This document shows positions 44,066 through 54,980 of a stretch of DNA of 64,000 bases, piece after piece (the first letter of the stretch is position 1; each line of letters begins with the position of its first letter). The position numbers and the translations under genes were made by a program. A model generated the notes under the pieces. It worked only from the letters and a program-made list of their open reading frames with translations, did not search any database and was not told the origin of the DNA. The DNA is from Saposhnikovia divaricata. Taxonomy: Eukaryota > Streptophyta > Magnoliopsida > Apiales > Apiaceae. The stretch covers positions 197,930,216-197,994,215 of the forward strand of contig CM071594.1 of the NCBI GenBank assembly GCA_036435485.1, written 5' to 3'.

Positions 44066-44396
44066 AACGCCTCGGTTAGGTGACTAGCTCAGCGCAGGAA
44101 TACCGGCAGTTCAAATTCTTAATACTGGACCAGCCCACTTGACAAGACCAGGACCAGTTGTTACTATTGCTGGCCCATATCTTGCTGTCCAAGCCGGTCT
44201 GCAGTCCAGGCCCATCCCTTGACGAGTCCAATTGATTGCAGGCCCAGTCCAGTTTCCGTCCGAAGCTGTCATCAGAACCTGTCAACATTATGTGGTGGTT
44301 ATTTAAAAAGAAAATGAGGGAGCAGGGACTTGAACCCTTGACCTGGGCAAGCTCAGAGCTCCAACTTGGACAACCCAACCACTTGAGCTACACTTT
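44066..44396 (-). ncRNA. tRNA-like head, possible SINE, minus strand
   Basis: On the minus strand 44396-44318 resembles a tRNA: an A-box-like TAGCTCAAGTGG (44390-44379) and a B-box GGTTCAAGTCC (44336-44326), about 43 bases apart. The acceptor stem does not pair, so this is not a functional tRNA. Downstream are 250 bases of unrelated sequence and a T-rich stretch (about 44065-44045), as in some plant SINEs with poly(T) tails. Target duplications were not found, so SINE is a guess; a tRNA fossil is the alternative. Confidence 0.4.
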
Positions 44397-44571
44397 ATTT
44401 TTGTAAAGAAGCGGACTGCATTTCTTATAAAGACAATCTGGGCTGGAATTAAATAGTTGGAGACAACATCCCTATTTCTTTTTCGAGCCACACTTCATGC
44501 TATGCATTTGGGGAGTATTTCTTAACTTTTCTTTATATAATGAATATGTATATTACTAATACTAATTCTAA

Positions 44572-44648
<77 letters not shown>

Positions 44649-44664
44649 CATCATCATCATCATT
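44572..44664. repeat. (ATT)n then (ATC)n microsatellite
   Basis: About 25 ATT units running into five ATC units. Second such repeat in G's 3' region. Confidence 0.95.
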
Positions 44665-46414
44665 ACTATTATTTTAATTTAATTTTCTTTTTTTGTATTT
44701 ATTTTCAGGATTGTTTTAATTAGATATCTGTCAATGAGGACATTGAGCCATTTAAGTGTGGAGATGTGTTTTTAATAGTTGTATATATAAAGTCACTTAT
44801 ATGAAAGAAAAAAAATAAAAAATAAAAAAATAATTAAAAATTACAAAAATAATTCTAGCCATGCAAATTGATTAGTTGTTGTACTTTGCTTGATGCACCC
44901 ATGTATGCTATAGGAATTTTGTGTTATTGACGCTTTTGATTGATAAGTGACGTGCTTTGTTCTTGTGCACACACATACACTAGCAAGTTGAAACTGGTAG
45001 ACTTAGTGAATGTCTTAAGTGATTAGAATGACATGAATATGCGCAAGATGACTTGGTTTGCATGCTTTGAGTACAAGTAGGTGCGTTAGAGAGTTTTTTT
45101 TACTTGGGATTGATTATGCTTTGCCACACCAAGCGAGTTTGGAGTCTATATTCATATCTTTCGCATTTAATTCGTTTGCTTGATTGTCCACATGTTGTTT
45201 ACATTGCTAGCACTTACTTGAGATCTTTCTTGAAATGCATGACACTATTTGATGATAAGGTGATAAAGGCACTTAGGATAACCTCATATTTCCATATTTC
45301 CACACCATTTAAACATGATCAATTAGTTACCCCATTGAGCTTAATCCTATTCTTTCGGTGACACACCACATTACTTGCCTATATCCTTTTTCTTGTATTG
45401 GCCTTACATTAACTTGAACCCAATTGTCAAAGGCTAGTATAGTGCTTAAGGGAGTGATAAGGTGTGCAAAAAGGGGGGTTTATTGATGATCATTACTTTT
45501 GGGAAAATATTAGGTTTGGTTGTTACTTGTTAGTCGAAGTTTGTAATAATATCTTGGGATCATTGTTCTTGTTTATATTTAGCTCTCTTAAAAAAAACAA
45601 AGAAAGAAAAAAAAATTATATTATTTATGTCAGAGCATACTTATGTTTCTATGATCCTTTTTCATTCGACTAGTCAAGTTCCTTGTTAAAAGAGAATAAA
45701 CAGATTCAAGCGTGGGGATGATAGGGTGGAGTTGAATGAATTATGTTGTTGGGTACTAGCTTTTGACATTAACCTGTTTTGGCTTTATTTGACATACCTT
45801 GTCCCTAGCCCCCATTATAACCCGAATAAAGACCTTTTGATTATCATCAGTGGTGTATGTTGTGTTAGAGTGAGATTAATTGCGAGTGTGAAGCATGTTT
45901 ATGATTTGTTGGAATAGAGTGATACACTTAACCTTGTTTTTGAGTGAATATTCATTTGTGAGTGAAAGGTGAGTTGTTACTTGTTTTGGTATAGGAGATC
46001 CCAGGTTTAGACTTAAAGATGTGTTTCTTGTGGGCTTAGCATGCTTACCAACTATTTTTGCACTTGACATGAAATTTTGTGATCTTATGCATGTTCATTG
46101 AGTAGACCATGTGAATACTTGCACTTTCGACACCAAGACATTGCATACTCATTTTGATTCTTAAGTTGATATGGCATGAGAGGACTTACATGTGTAGTGT
46201 TGTATTAGCGTTTAATCTTTTGCATAAGCTAGATGGATTTTGTGGGTACATTCACTATAGGCCCTCACGAGACCTCACTCGTCCACTAGGGCTACCTAGG
46301 GGTTTAAAGGGCTTGTTGCATATGCTAAATGCAACTGTGATCACCTACGGAAGTGATACTAGTTAGATAGTTTAGTGTATTTTATTTAGTTTGCCCGAGG
46401 ACGTGCAAAAGACT

Positions 46415-46429
46415 AAGTGTGGGGATATT
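46415..46429 (+). other. Polypurine-type tract of element G
   Basis: AAGTGTGGGGATATT directly before the 3' LTR (TGATAAAG at 46430). Shorter and less pure than in the copia elements, as is common in Athila-like elements. Confidence 0.7.
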
Positions 46430-47687
46430 TGATAAAGTGTATATTTATATATACTTTAGTATGATTTTATTCTCATATTTATAGGATTTTGTAATTAATT
46501 GGGTATTTATTAATTATAGTTTAATGTTTTATTGCAGATAATAAATAATTCCTAAAGTTGAAAGAAAAGGAGCTTAATTGGACTTTATTAATGTGGAAAT
46601 TCGGATTTAACGGTGGGCCTGCGCAGCAATTCTTATTTTGGTCATATCTTGAGTTCAAGGAATCAAAATGGGGCGAAATTACAGCCCACGCGAAGGTATT
46701 GAAATTCTCTACAGGCCTGGAGCAGCCCAGAACGCATATTCCTATTGTTGCAGTCCAGAATCAGAACGGTGCAGCTGTTTACGAATTTTTACAAAAGCCC
46801 AAACTTATTTTAGGAAAGAAAAAAAAAGCATTATTATTAGATGAGGGTTTGAAACAAAAGGGGGATCAGTTTTTGATATAGAGAGCGTTTTATCATTAAC
46901 GAGGGAGAGAAAAACACTTTGGAGAGAGGATTTGAGAGCAAGGATTGAAGGAATTCACTCCAAGCTTTACGAGATTCTTCAAGTTGTATCTTCTTTACTC
47001 TTTTCTCTTGTAACAATGATTTTGCCCATCAATATATGTTTGTTTTCTTTATTTGTCATGGGTAACTAATTCCCAAATCTGGGAATTAGGTAGTATTCAG
47101 TGGTTAATATGTTTGTGTGATTTTATTATGTGATATCTCATTCTTGCTAATTTGTTGTTGAGCACTTAACCCAATTTAAGGAGTCATGAACCCTAGATTG
47201 TATTTTAGGGATTGTAACGATTCGGGAGAAGAATTATAATTCTAGTAAATGATGTGAGAAACGTAATTCAATTATTCAATTGGGAGATTAATATGCGAAT
47301 TATGAGACATGTATTCCTTGGGCTTAATAACTTATAATTATGTGTTGTGTGATCATGGGAGTGACATCAATACGTATTTGTGGGTATTATGTAGTATCTT
47401 GGGAGAGAGCAATATAGTCATTAGAGGAATGTTTTTAGCAAGGTATGAGGCTGAATATCACAATTTCATGCACATTCATTAATACCACTGAAGAACCCTG
47501 ATTCTTGGATTGCCTTTAATTATTATTTTTAATTCACCATTTTATTTGCTTATTTGATAATTTAGTTAATAAACAAATTCCCCAAATTCTTCTTTACACT
47601 TCTGAACATTAATATATCTAAAATTGAACTTGTGTTTAATTAAGTCCTTCCCTGCGAACGATAACCCCCCCAAATATTACGATAACA
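46430..47687 (+). repeat. 3' LTR of element G (1,258 bp)
   Basis: TGATAAAGTGTATATT...ATTACGATAACA, same orientation as the 5' LTR. Followed by AGAGC, the right target site, and then the continuation of the C extra ORF. Confidence 0.9.
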
Positions 47688-48955
47688 AGAGCAGATATAC
47701 GACAAGGTAATATTTCAATCCCTGCTATCCCAACTTCTGTATTCCCTATTGTATCACAGGAAATGCAGTTCCTACAGCCCCTAGTGGCCATCTTACCCGA
47801 CCAAGAGCAGAAAATTCCACCGACTCTAACACAGGTCGAAGAGCCCATTCTACAAATACAAACACAAACAGAACAAACTCTTACACCTCAATTGTCACTT
47901 AAACGACCAGTCATCCACATTATTGAGGGAGATAGTGCCTCAGCAGCACCACATAAGGAGTTAGTTTCATCAGCCGCTCTACCTCATTCTAAACGGAGTA
48001 AACCCAATGAACCTGAGGTAACGGCAACTGTTAGTGAAACAATTCTTTCTTATCCAATGAGTGAAAATGTAAATAAGGCTGAATTGACGGGAGCAACTAT
48101 CCTGAGTTCCATTTCACGGAACATAAGAGTGGTTGATGATCTTTCTAAAGATCAAATGCCTTCACAGGCATCCGAGGTGGAATTACCTACCTCAATAATT
48201 ATTGGTGAATCTTCCATTTTACGGAAAGATCCATCGGTAGGAGGTTCTTTTATGAACCAAGTGTCTTGACAGAAGTACGAGGGAAACTTGGGTTTTGTGC
48301 CATTTAATCGATTCAAGTTTAACCTCCCAGAGGGAAAATCTCTGGATCTCTTTCGAGATTTACCACTCTTTACCAGTGGTCAGTAACTCGCTTCACGCGA
48401 GGACGAAAGCTCACGAACTTTCATTGCACCATCCGTGACCTCTGAAAAAGGGGTTAGGATGATTTCATTTGCAGGCACACATATCGGTGGAATCTCTGGA
48501 GGAATACAGAACATGTAAGTGTAACCCAAACCACTAAACCGAGTGAATATAGAGTGTTGAGTGAAACACCTGCAGAACGTATGAGTGAGCAACCTACTCA
48601 ACCACATGCACCTGTAACCAGAAAGGAATACAGAAGACTCCTTACACGGGTCCAAACAATGGATAAAGAGTTGTCAAATATCTGTAAGTCCATTGCAGAA
48701 ATCAAAAATTTGAAACTTATTCAACATGGTGCATTCCAGGTTCAGTTAAGTTCCATGGCATCCCAGTTTAATCATGCAATTAATTCCTTGGCAAAACCAT
48801 CTTCGTCTAATTTACCAACTACACATCCTACTACTCTGGAGGATAACCCAACCGAGGGGGAGAAGTTGGATGATCAAGAAAAATCAACTAGGCGTAAGGG
48901 CAAGGAAAAGGTTGTTGACACGGATTTAACTTTATTTTGGGAAAGGAAAATCTAG
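47688..48955 (+). pseudogene. Extra ORF of element C, C-terminal part, after gypsy G
   Basis: Continues the ORF from 36626 (E has the same region unbroken at this site: VRAGIRQGN). Contains a Thr/Gln/Pro-rich stretch, a Ser-rich acidic part, the FVPFNRFKFNLPEGKSLDLF segment, and a coiled-coil-like region (about 48605-48790, LLTRVQTMDKEL) with a basic tail ending LFWERKI at 48955. Damage: TGA 48267, TAA 48382, shift and stops near 48500-48550. Confidence 0.75.
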
Positions 48956-49170
48956 TGGGAGTATTAGTGGAAAGAAAGTAAGGCAAAATTGAAGATATGT
49001 TCAGTCTAGAGGAACAATTTATCTTGCACTTGTTCAAATTTTATAAATCTGGAAAATGTATATATGATCCAGAATGCGCTTTAATATTATTTATCTTTGT
49101 ATTTCATTTTTTGTTGTATTAGTTGAGTTATCCTCTAGGAATTTGCTTGTCAAACGCTAACAATCAAATA

Positions 49171-49179
49171 GGGGAAGAT
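49171..49179 (+). other. Polypurine tract of element C
   Basis: GGGGAAGAT directly before the 3' LTR. E has GGGGGAGAT at the same place. Confidence 0.85.
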
Positions 49180-50326
49180 TGTAAAGCATAATGTAATGTA
49201 ATATGTAATAGAGGACATATATAACTCAACTAGGATAAAAGATAAATAATATTAACTCTATACAGGGATCATGAAATTTGAAGAACAGGCATCAACAAGG
49301 ATCAAGTTGCTGAAAGAAGTTCATTAACATGATCAAGCCTCAGTGACAAAATAAGATGTACAGATGATTCAGTTGAAGGGCCAAAAGATTCCAGAGATAA
49401 AGTTTTATGGTTGCACAATTCTTAGCAGTGTTCTCAAAGACATGATACGAAGACCATGAGTGAATGTTAGTCGTCTATGAACCAGACAAGTTGCACTAAG
49501 CATCAACACTTCACAAAGGAATCGAAGTATCTAACTCAGAAAAACTGTTAAGAGGTATGATTGAGTTTAGAGCAGTATTGATATCCTCCATTTTGGAAGC
49601 TCATATTTAGGGATGTCAAATTAAGAGGAAAATGAATAGTATCCAAAATCACTATTCATATGAATAGTAACCAACATCACTATTCACATGAATAGTAACC
49701 GAAATCACTATTCACATGAATAGTACTATTCATATGAATAGTAACCGAAATTACTATTCATGAATAGTACCCAAAAGTACTATTCAATCAGGTGGGGCCC
49801 ACACAAATATAAAATTCAAAGTTTTGTCAGAAAGCTTTTTATTGAATTTTGTAGTCAAAAGAAGGTTGGCAGGACAGCAGAAAAAAAAAACACAAACGTC
49901 ATCAGTTACGTATTTTGGCCGAATAGTAACATTCTAAAATCTATAAATAGGCCTGTTGTATTTCATTTCAGAACACACCTCAACACCCAACTCTCTCTTC
50001 ACTCTCTTATATCTTCTCTGTGTAAGCTGCTAGACAGTCCATCTAGTAGGAAAGTCGGCTTAGCCCGCTTTCAGGAAGTGTCGGGTAGAAGGTCCTCGTG
50101 CCTAAACTATCCTTAGGAGTGTTCTGGGTTTGAAGCTAATCCATTGGATTAGAAGTTGTAACACCCCTTCGGGTTTATTATCAATAAAGATATATTCCTG
50201 AAATTGTGTTTCGTTATTTTTTATTTCAAGATCCGAAAAATTGTTATCCACAAAAATCTTGAAAATTGAAATATTGTGGTAGTATCGTATTCAACCCCCC
50301 CTTCTACGATACTTCGGGACCTAACA
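49180..50326 (+). repeat. 3' LTR of element C (1,147 bp)
   Basis: Same length as the 5' LTR. TATA box CTATAAATAGG about 49939-49949. Carries the palindromic GAATAGT array with different unit sequences from the 5' copy, so that array has changed since insertion. Followed by TTCTG. Confidence 0.92.
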
Positions 50327-50331
50327 TTCTG

Positions 50332-50670
50332 TGTGAGAATATAAATGGATCTCGGAGAAGAAATATTAGTCAAAAAGAGTGTACATCACTATGTATATGG
50401 TTGTGTGTGTAAAATTGAACCTACCCCAACACCTTATCCCTTGAACTATTTATAGGCCAAGGATTAGGATTTTGGGGTGTTACCTAGATATCTGGACCAT
50501 TCTTCGGTCATGGCGGCCGGACACGTGGAGTGTACAAAAGATGAACACGTGTACGAGGAGCGGAATGACGAACACATGTAAGCACTATCTTGGCGTGTAG
50601 AAAGCTACAGATAGAATGTGTTGATCGTGACGGGTAATCATTTCTATCATCATTTAATACACGTGGAGGA
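50332..50670 (-). promoter_or_regulatory. Promoter-like block on the minus strand with three G-boxes
   Basis: On the minus strand CTATAAATAG (50455-50446) is preceded upstream by three perfect CACGTG boxes (50522-50527, 50546-50551, 50660-50665). Downstream of the TATA come about 90 bases of leader with CACACACAACC, then element C. The transcribed side would continue at 28446 and leftwards. It may drive a host gene or another repeat; the target is not identifiable. Confidence 0.45.
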
Positions 50671-52281
50671 ATATTAGTGTTGTCATGTCAGTCTTTCGCA
50701 GGTGCTCTGACACCTATCTTTACAGTATTTTTTGAACTAAAACTTAAAGTTAGTTTTATTTCAAAAAACTGAAGTACATTAATTCAAGGTACTTTTTTTC
50801 AACTTTTTTTTTTTCATATCAATTTTTATATATTTGAGTCACCTTTTAACTCATATTATATTCCTTGCATTTATTTGTTTTATACTTTTATATTATGTTT
50901 AAAAAATATAAATTTCTATTTTTAGTTAATTTTCTTTAAATAAATTTATTTTAAGTAAAATTATCCAAACAAATACACCTAACTTAAAGTTAAAATTATT
51001 ACTTTTCACTTAATTCACTCTCCCTCACATTCAATCCCTTTCTTGATTAACTCTCTCACTCTCTATGTCTCTACCTCTCTTTCATACGCCGAAAATACTA
51101 TGAATCGGAGCCCCCTTCGTTTAAAGGCTTCAAATGTCTTTGAATGCTCTTCCATTTGGGCATTTTTTGAATTAGAGTTTTTTGGTTTGGGTTCAAATTG
51201 GTTTCAATTCTTATGTTCAATTGAAATCTTTGGTTTGATTGCTTTTAATTTTGTTTCTTTCTCATTATTTCAGTGCTGATTTGAATTCAAAATTAGGGCT
51301 TATTTGCTTAGAATTTGGGGGTCAAAAATAGCCCTTTTTTCGATTTAAAGAAGGGTTCCGATTTTTAGGTATTATCCTTTTTCTTTTATCTTTTGTATCA
51401 TGTTTTGTAGCTCCGATATATTTTGTGTGTATGTATATTGTGACATGTATCGATTTTTTGTGTATGTGTATATGTAGTAATTGTAGGCATAGCCTTGGAA
51501 GCAACATTTAAAAGGGCAAGAACAATGACTAATGTTGATTCATCGTAATCTCCATACCCAGTGGCACCTGCTTCTATCAATTCGTTAAGTCATCTTCCTC
51601 CTCCTCCCTCTCCCTCTCCCTCTCCCTCTCCCTACCCCAAAGTAGAATATACACGACCAAATTATTTTAACAATTTTTTTAACGGTCTTATTATTTATAA
51701 CATATTGTCATATGACTAACTATGTTCAAATCTATTCTAATTACAACACATATAATTATCTTATTTAAACACATCTCTAAAATCTATTTTATGTAAAAAC
51801 CTATTTCATTGAATTTAATTCATTTACAATTAATTTTATTATAGTTAAAATATTTATAACAAAAATAAATATCAAAATATCAAAAGTATCCCAGGCATCG
51901 CATTGGAGTTAAAGCTAATGTTAAAAAAAAAACTGGACTCAATAAATGAATACAGACTATTTAGTGATGATGAAATAATAAGGTAATTATATATTAATCA
52001 TTTGTCTTGTATTTAAAATACTACAAGTAATAAATAAAAAATTATAATATTATATGTCCAGTTTTATCGAGTTTCAACTCTGTAATTATTCTTTTAATCC
52101 GACTTCAACCTCAACTTGACATTATCATATTATAATATTGAATTTGAAAACTTTGTATTACATATATTTTCGACTGACTCTAGTATCTTCCAAATTTTTC
52201 AATAATTAATCGATTAGTAATTAACTTAATCCCCAAGTTAATTATTTTCTCTATCTAAAATGAGAAATAATCTCCAATTAA
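50671..52281. other. AT-rich intergenic stretch, no gene
   Basis: No conserved ORF or element ends. A CT-rich stretch (51030-51090) and a (CCCTCT)n microsatellite (about 51596-51634) are the only marked features. The ORF at 51043-51279 is T-rich low-complexity translation. Confidence 0.5.
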
Positions 52282-52291
52282 TTATAGAAAA

Positions 52292-52856
52292 GGGTTAATT
52301 ATCTGATTGGTCACTAAAGTCAGTCTGGATTATCAAGTTGGTCACTGAACTCAAAACGGTCTCAATCAGGTCACTTACTCGACATAAATGTACGATCCGT
52401 TAAATATTCTTCATTTTTTTGACGGAAACAGACTGCAGATTGACATAAACGCTTATAATTGCAGATTCACTTAACATTTAAAAAATCCGAGAACATATTT
52501 GTTTTACCCAAATTATTCTCTTCAAAATAGATACAATATTGATAAGTTTTATTTCAGTTTTTGAAGAAGAACAATTCTAGTTCTTGAATTTTCTTTTTCG
52601 ATTCATATAAATCTAGAGCTCATAATGAAAACTAAACTAGTTTTATGAGACCCATAGCATCTAGATTAACACACTTTAATTTTACAAAATTTGGTGGAGA
52701 TTTTTCGGACAAAATTTTGCGGACAGTAATTTCCGTCAAAAAATGAACAACTTGATAATCCAGGCTAACTTCAGTGACCTGATTGAGACCGTTTTGAGTT
52801 CAGTGACCAACTTGATAATCCAGGCTGACTTCAGTGACCAATCAGATAATTAACCC
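52292..52856. mobile_element. MULE-type MITE, 565 bp, long terminal inverted repeats
   Basis: Ends are inverted repeats of about 84 bp (52292-52375 and 52773-52856), nearly identical, starting GGGTTAATTATCTGATTGG. Flanked on both sides by the 10-base TTATAGAAAA (52282-52291 and 52857-52866), a target duplication of the length seen for Mutator-like elements (9-11 bp). No coding capacity. Near the right end an AACTTGATAATCCAGGCT block occurs twice in direct orientation (52748 and 52808). Confidence 0.88.
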
Positions 52857-52866
52857 TTATAGAAAA

Positions 52867-53512
52867 TATCTTTCAATAATATCATTCAAATTAGAAAGGT
52901 ATCCAAAAACGAATCTAATTTAAAAAGATCAAATTTACTAATTACCAATAAAGCTCTTAATAATCTTGAAAAAGGATCCGACACATCTAACAAGTCGAGA
53001 CACCCTTCAAGTCCAGGACCAATCCTCAATCCCCTAATTTTTATAATTTCGTTATTTCAACAACCTCCGAAATTTGTTATCACCAATTACACCATTAACA
53101 ATTTGACAAAAAAAAAAAGACTATTGAATTTGAATATTTTGTAAATAAAGTTTAAGTAATTCACGAATATTTTAGCTCATTTACCTTCGTTCTTAGAGCA
53201 TATGCACCTAAGAGCTCCTTTTATACATCAATTCATTCCATGAATTGATGGAGTTAATTACTATTCATAAGGAATCAACTATTTTTGTTACTTTTTATGC
53301 ATCCATAAAACTCCATCAATTCATCGATTACTGTAATAACCGTGAAATTTTCAACTACACTTTGAGATTTCACTAAATAAAATGTTTGCGATTTAGATTG
53401 GTTGACTTTTGACAAAAGTAAATGAGAAGATACAATTACGTGAAGTCTATTTGTGTTAATTAATTGAGATGGTATTTTATTGTTAGCATGACTAGCATTC
53501 GCATTAGCCGAT
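52867..53512. other. AT-rich spacer with a small hairpin
   Basis: Only a 10-bp perfect hairpin (CATCAATTCA..TGAATTGATG, 53226-53250) with related words near 53318-53330, perhaps a relic MITE. No ORF. Confidence 0.45.
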
Positions 53513-53522
53513 TTATATAAAT

Positions 53523-53566
<44 letters not shown>

Positions 53567-53576
53567 ATTTATATAA
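53513..53576. repeat. Perfect 64-bp palindrome with (TA)n centre
   Basis: TTATATAAATGTGA, then alternating TA, then TCACATTTATATAA. Every base pairs with its mirror, so the strand can extrude a cruciform. Confidence 0.95.
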
Positions 53577-54309
53577 TTGAGGTTTTAATATTCTTTGTAG
53601 CACCCCGCTTAGAATTATTTTATTTTATCTATATTCTTTCGGAACGAGCCTTGTAAATTAGTAATTACTATTATTATACGTATATATATTTTTTTATTAG
53701 TGTCAAGCCCATCTCTTTCAATTGTTTGTTGATTTATTTTTATTTTTTTTTCTTCTAGCCCAACAAGAGCCCAAGAGAGAGTTGATATTACTTATTTAAG
53801 GAATTAGAAATAATAAAATGACCATCATCTCCTTTATATATTCAACCGAGAGAAAACAAGAGAGAGAGAGAAACAAAAACCTCGATTAACATCAACGTTC
53901 AAAAGCCTATATCTCTTAGATTTCATCCTTGATCATACAAGCAATAGTAGTCTTGAATAGAGGGTTAAAAATCCTATTTATTGATATATATCTAGAGGGT
54001 TTCAAGCACTTGAGTTTTTATCAAATTCTAAAAGTTGGATTTTTCACAAAGTGGGTATGGATTTTTATATGTTCTTGAAGGCTTTAAATTGTAATTTTAT
54101 GAATTTGTGATATTGTGTGGTATTTTATGCTTAAAAGTTCTCCTTTTTATATTTTATATATAAGGGTTTGTGAAATTAGTTTTGATTTTTGTAATTTTTG
54201 ATCAAGTATGATTAATTAGAGAGTATTTATGCCTGGACTAATGTTTGGGGGGGGGGGTTTTGGATTACATGTGGTTTTGGAGACCACCACCATGGCGGTA
54301 GAGGAGACC
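53577..54309. other. Unresolved, possibly LTR-derived sequence
   Basis: TGTAGCACCCCGC at about 53597 resembles the start of some plant gypsy LTRs (TGTAACACCC type). A TATATATTCAACC and GA-rich leader-like run follows near 53840-53880. No partner LTR found, no ORF. Could be a solo LTR or LTR fragment, low certainty. Confidence 0.25.
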
Positions 54310-54916
54310 GACGGTGGTGGGTGTTGCCGGAGTGATGCAGAGAGGGTCGAGGAGAGATGGAGAAGGGGCGAAGAGGGAGAGATGGATAGAGACAGAAGAG
54401 AGGACGGAGAGAGGGTGGGGAACGGAGAAGGAGAGAAGGGACGAGAGAGGGTGAGATCGAGATTGAGAGAAAGGGGAGAAACGAAGAAGGGGAGATTGAG
54501 AGGAGGAGGGGGAAAGGAGAGTCGAGGGAGCAGGGGAGACGGGGGAAGAGACAAGCGGAGGGAGAGAAGAGAGAATCGGAGGGAGAGATGGAGAGATTGG
54601 GTTCGAAGAGAGAGAGAGAGAGAGACGGTGGTGGGTGTTGCCGGAGTGATGCAGAGAGGGTCGAGGAGAGATGGAGAAGGGGCGAAGCGGGAGAGATGGC
54701 TAGAGAGAGAATAGAGGACGGAGAGATGGTGGGGAACAGAGAAGGAGAGAAGGGACGAGAGAGGATGAGATCGAGATTGAGAGAAAGGGGAGAAACAAGG
54801 AAGGGGAGATTGAGAGGAGGAGGGGGAAAGGAGAGTCGAGGGAGCAGGGGAGATGGGGGAAGAGACAGGCAGAGGGAGAGAAGAGAGAAGCGGAGGGAGA
54901 GATGGAGATATTGGGT

Positions 54917-54977
<61 letters not shown>

Positions 54978-54980
54978 GGA
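54310..54980. repeat. GA-rich 314-bp tandem duplication plus (GA)n microsatellite
   Basis: GACGGTGGTGGGTGTTGCCGG starts at 54310 and again at 54624; GTTCGAAGAGAG recurs at 54601 and 54915, both 314 bases apart. The second copy runs into a (GA)n run (about 54918-54975). Long ORFs on both strands come from the purine bias and are not genes. Confidence 0.88.

Larger units (their letters stand above)
43755..46429 (+). other. Long 3' non-coding region of element G
   Basis: 2.7 kb. Begins with GACGTTAAACAAGCGCTTC...GGCAACCCAAGC, has two ATT microsatellites, a tRNA-like stretch on the minus strand, and GAGGACATTGAGCC (about 44735). The right part is AT-rich with short unrelated ORFs that I do not trust. 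Athila elements often have an envelope-like ORF here; none is visible. Confidence 0.6.
36627..47687 (+). mobile_element. Gypsy (Athila-like) element G inside C, with internal inversion, 11.1 kb
   Basis: LTRs 36627-37878 and 46430-47687 in direct orientation; flanks AGAAC (36622-36626) and AGAGC (47688-47692), a 5-bp target duplication with one mismatch. Gag, protease and the first half of RT read on the minus strand (37911-40900); the second half of RT, RNase H and integrase read on the plus strand (41432-43754). A 400-bp direct repeat and LTR-end remnants mark the rearrangement. RT and gag motifs are Athila-type (FMDDF, AITLRSG). Confidence 0.92.
28447..50326 (+). mobile_element. Copia LTR retrotransposon C, 21.9 kb with two nested gypsy elements
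   Basis: LTRs 28447-29593 and 49180-50326, both 1,147 bp, with a perfect target duplication TTCTG at 28442-28446 and 50327-50331. Parts: primer site, partial gag, inserted D, pol from integrase C-terminus, spacer, extra ORF split by G, tract, LTR. LTRs differ at about 40 positions by eye (about 96-97% identity), older than A. Belongs to the same family as E on the minus strand. Confidence 0.93.

Noticed and set aside
44303..44491. 62-residue minus-strand ORF over the tRNA-like stretch
   Set aside because: It translates the A/B-box region, a well-known false ORF type.
43755..46429. Envelope-like ORF of Athila in G
   Set aside because: Only short unrelated ORFs (for example 45104-45361) are present, with no common pattern.
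51043..51279. 78-residue ORF in the CT/T-rich stretch
   Set aside because: Low-complexity Phe/Leu-rich translation without a recognisable domain.
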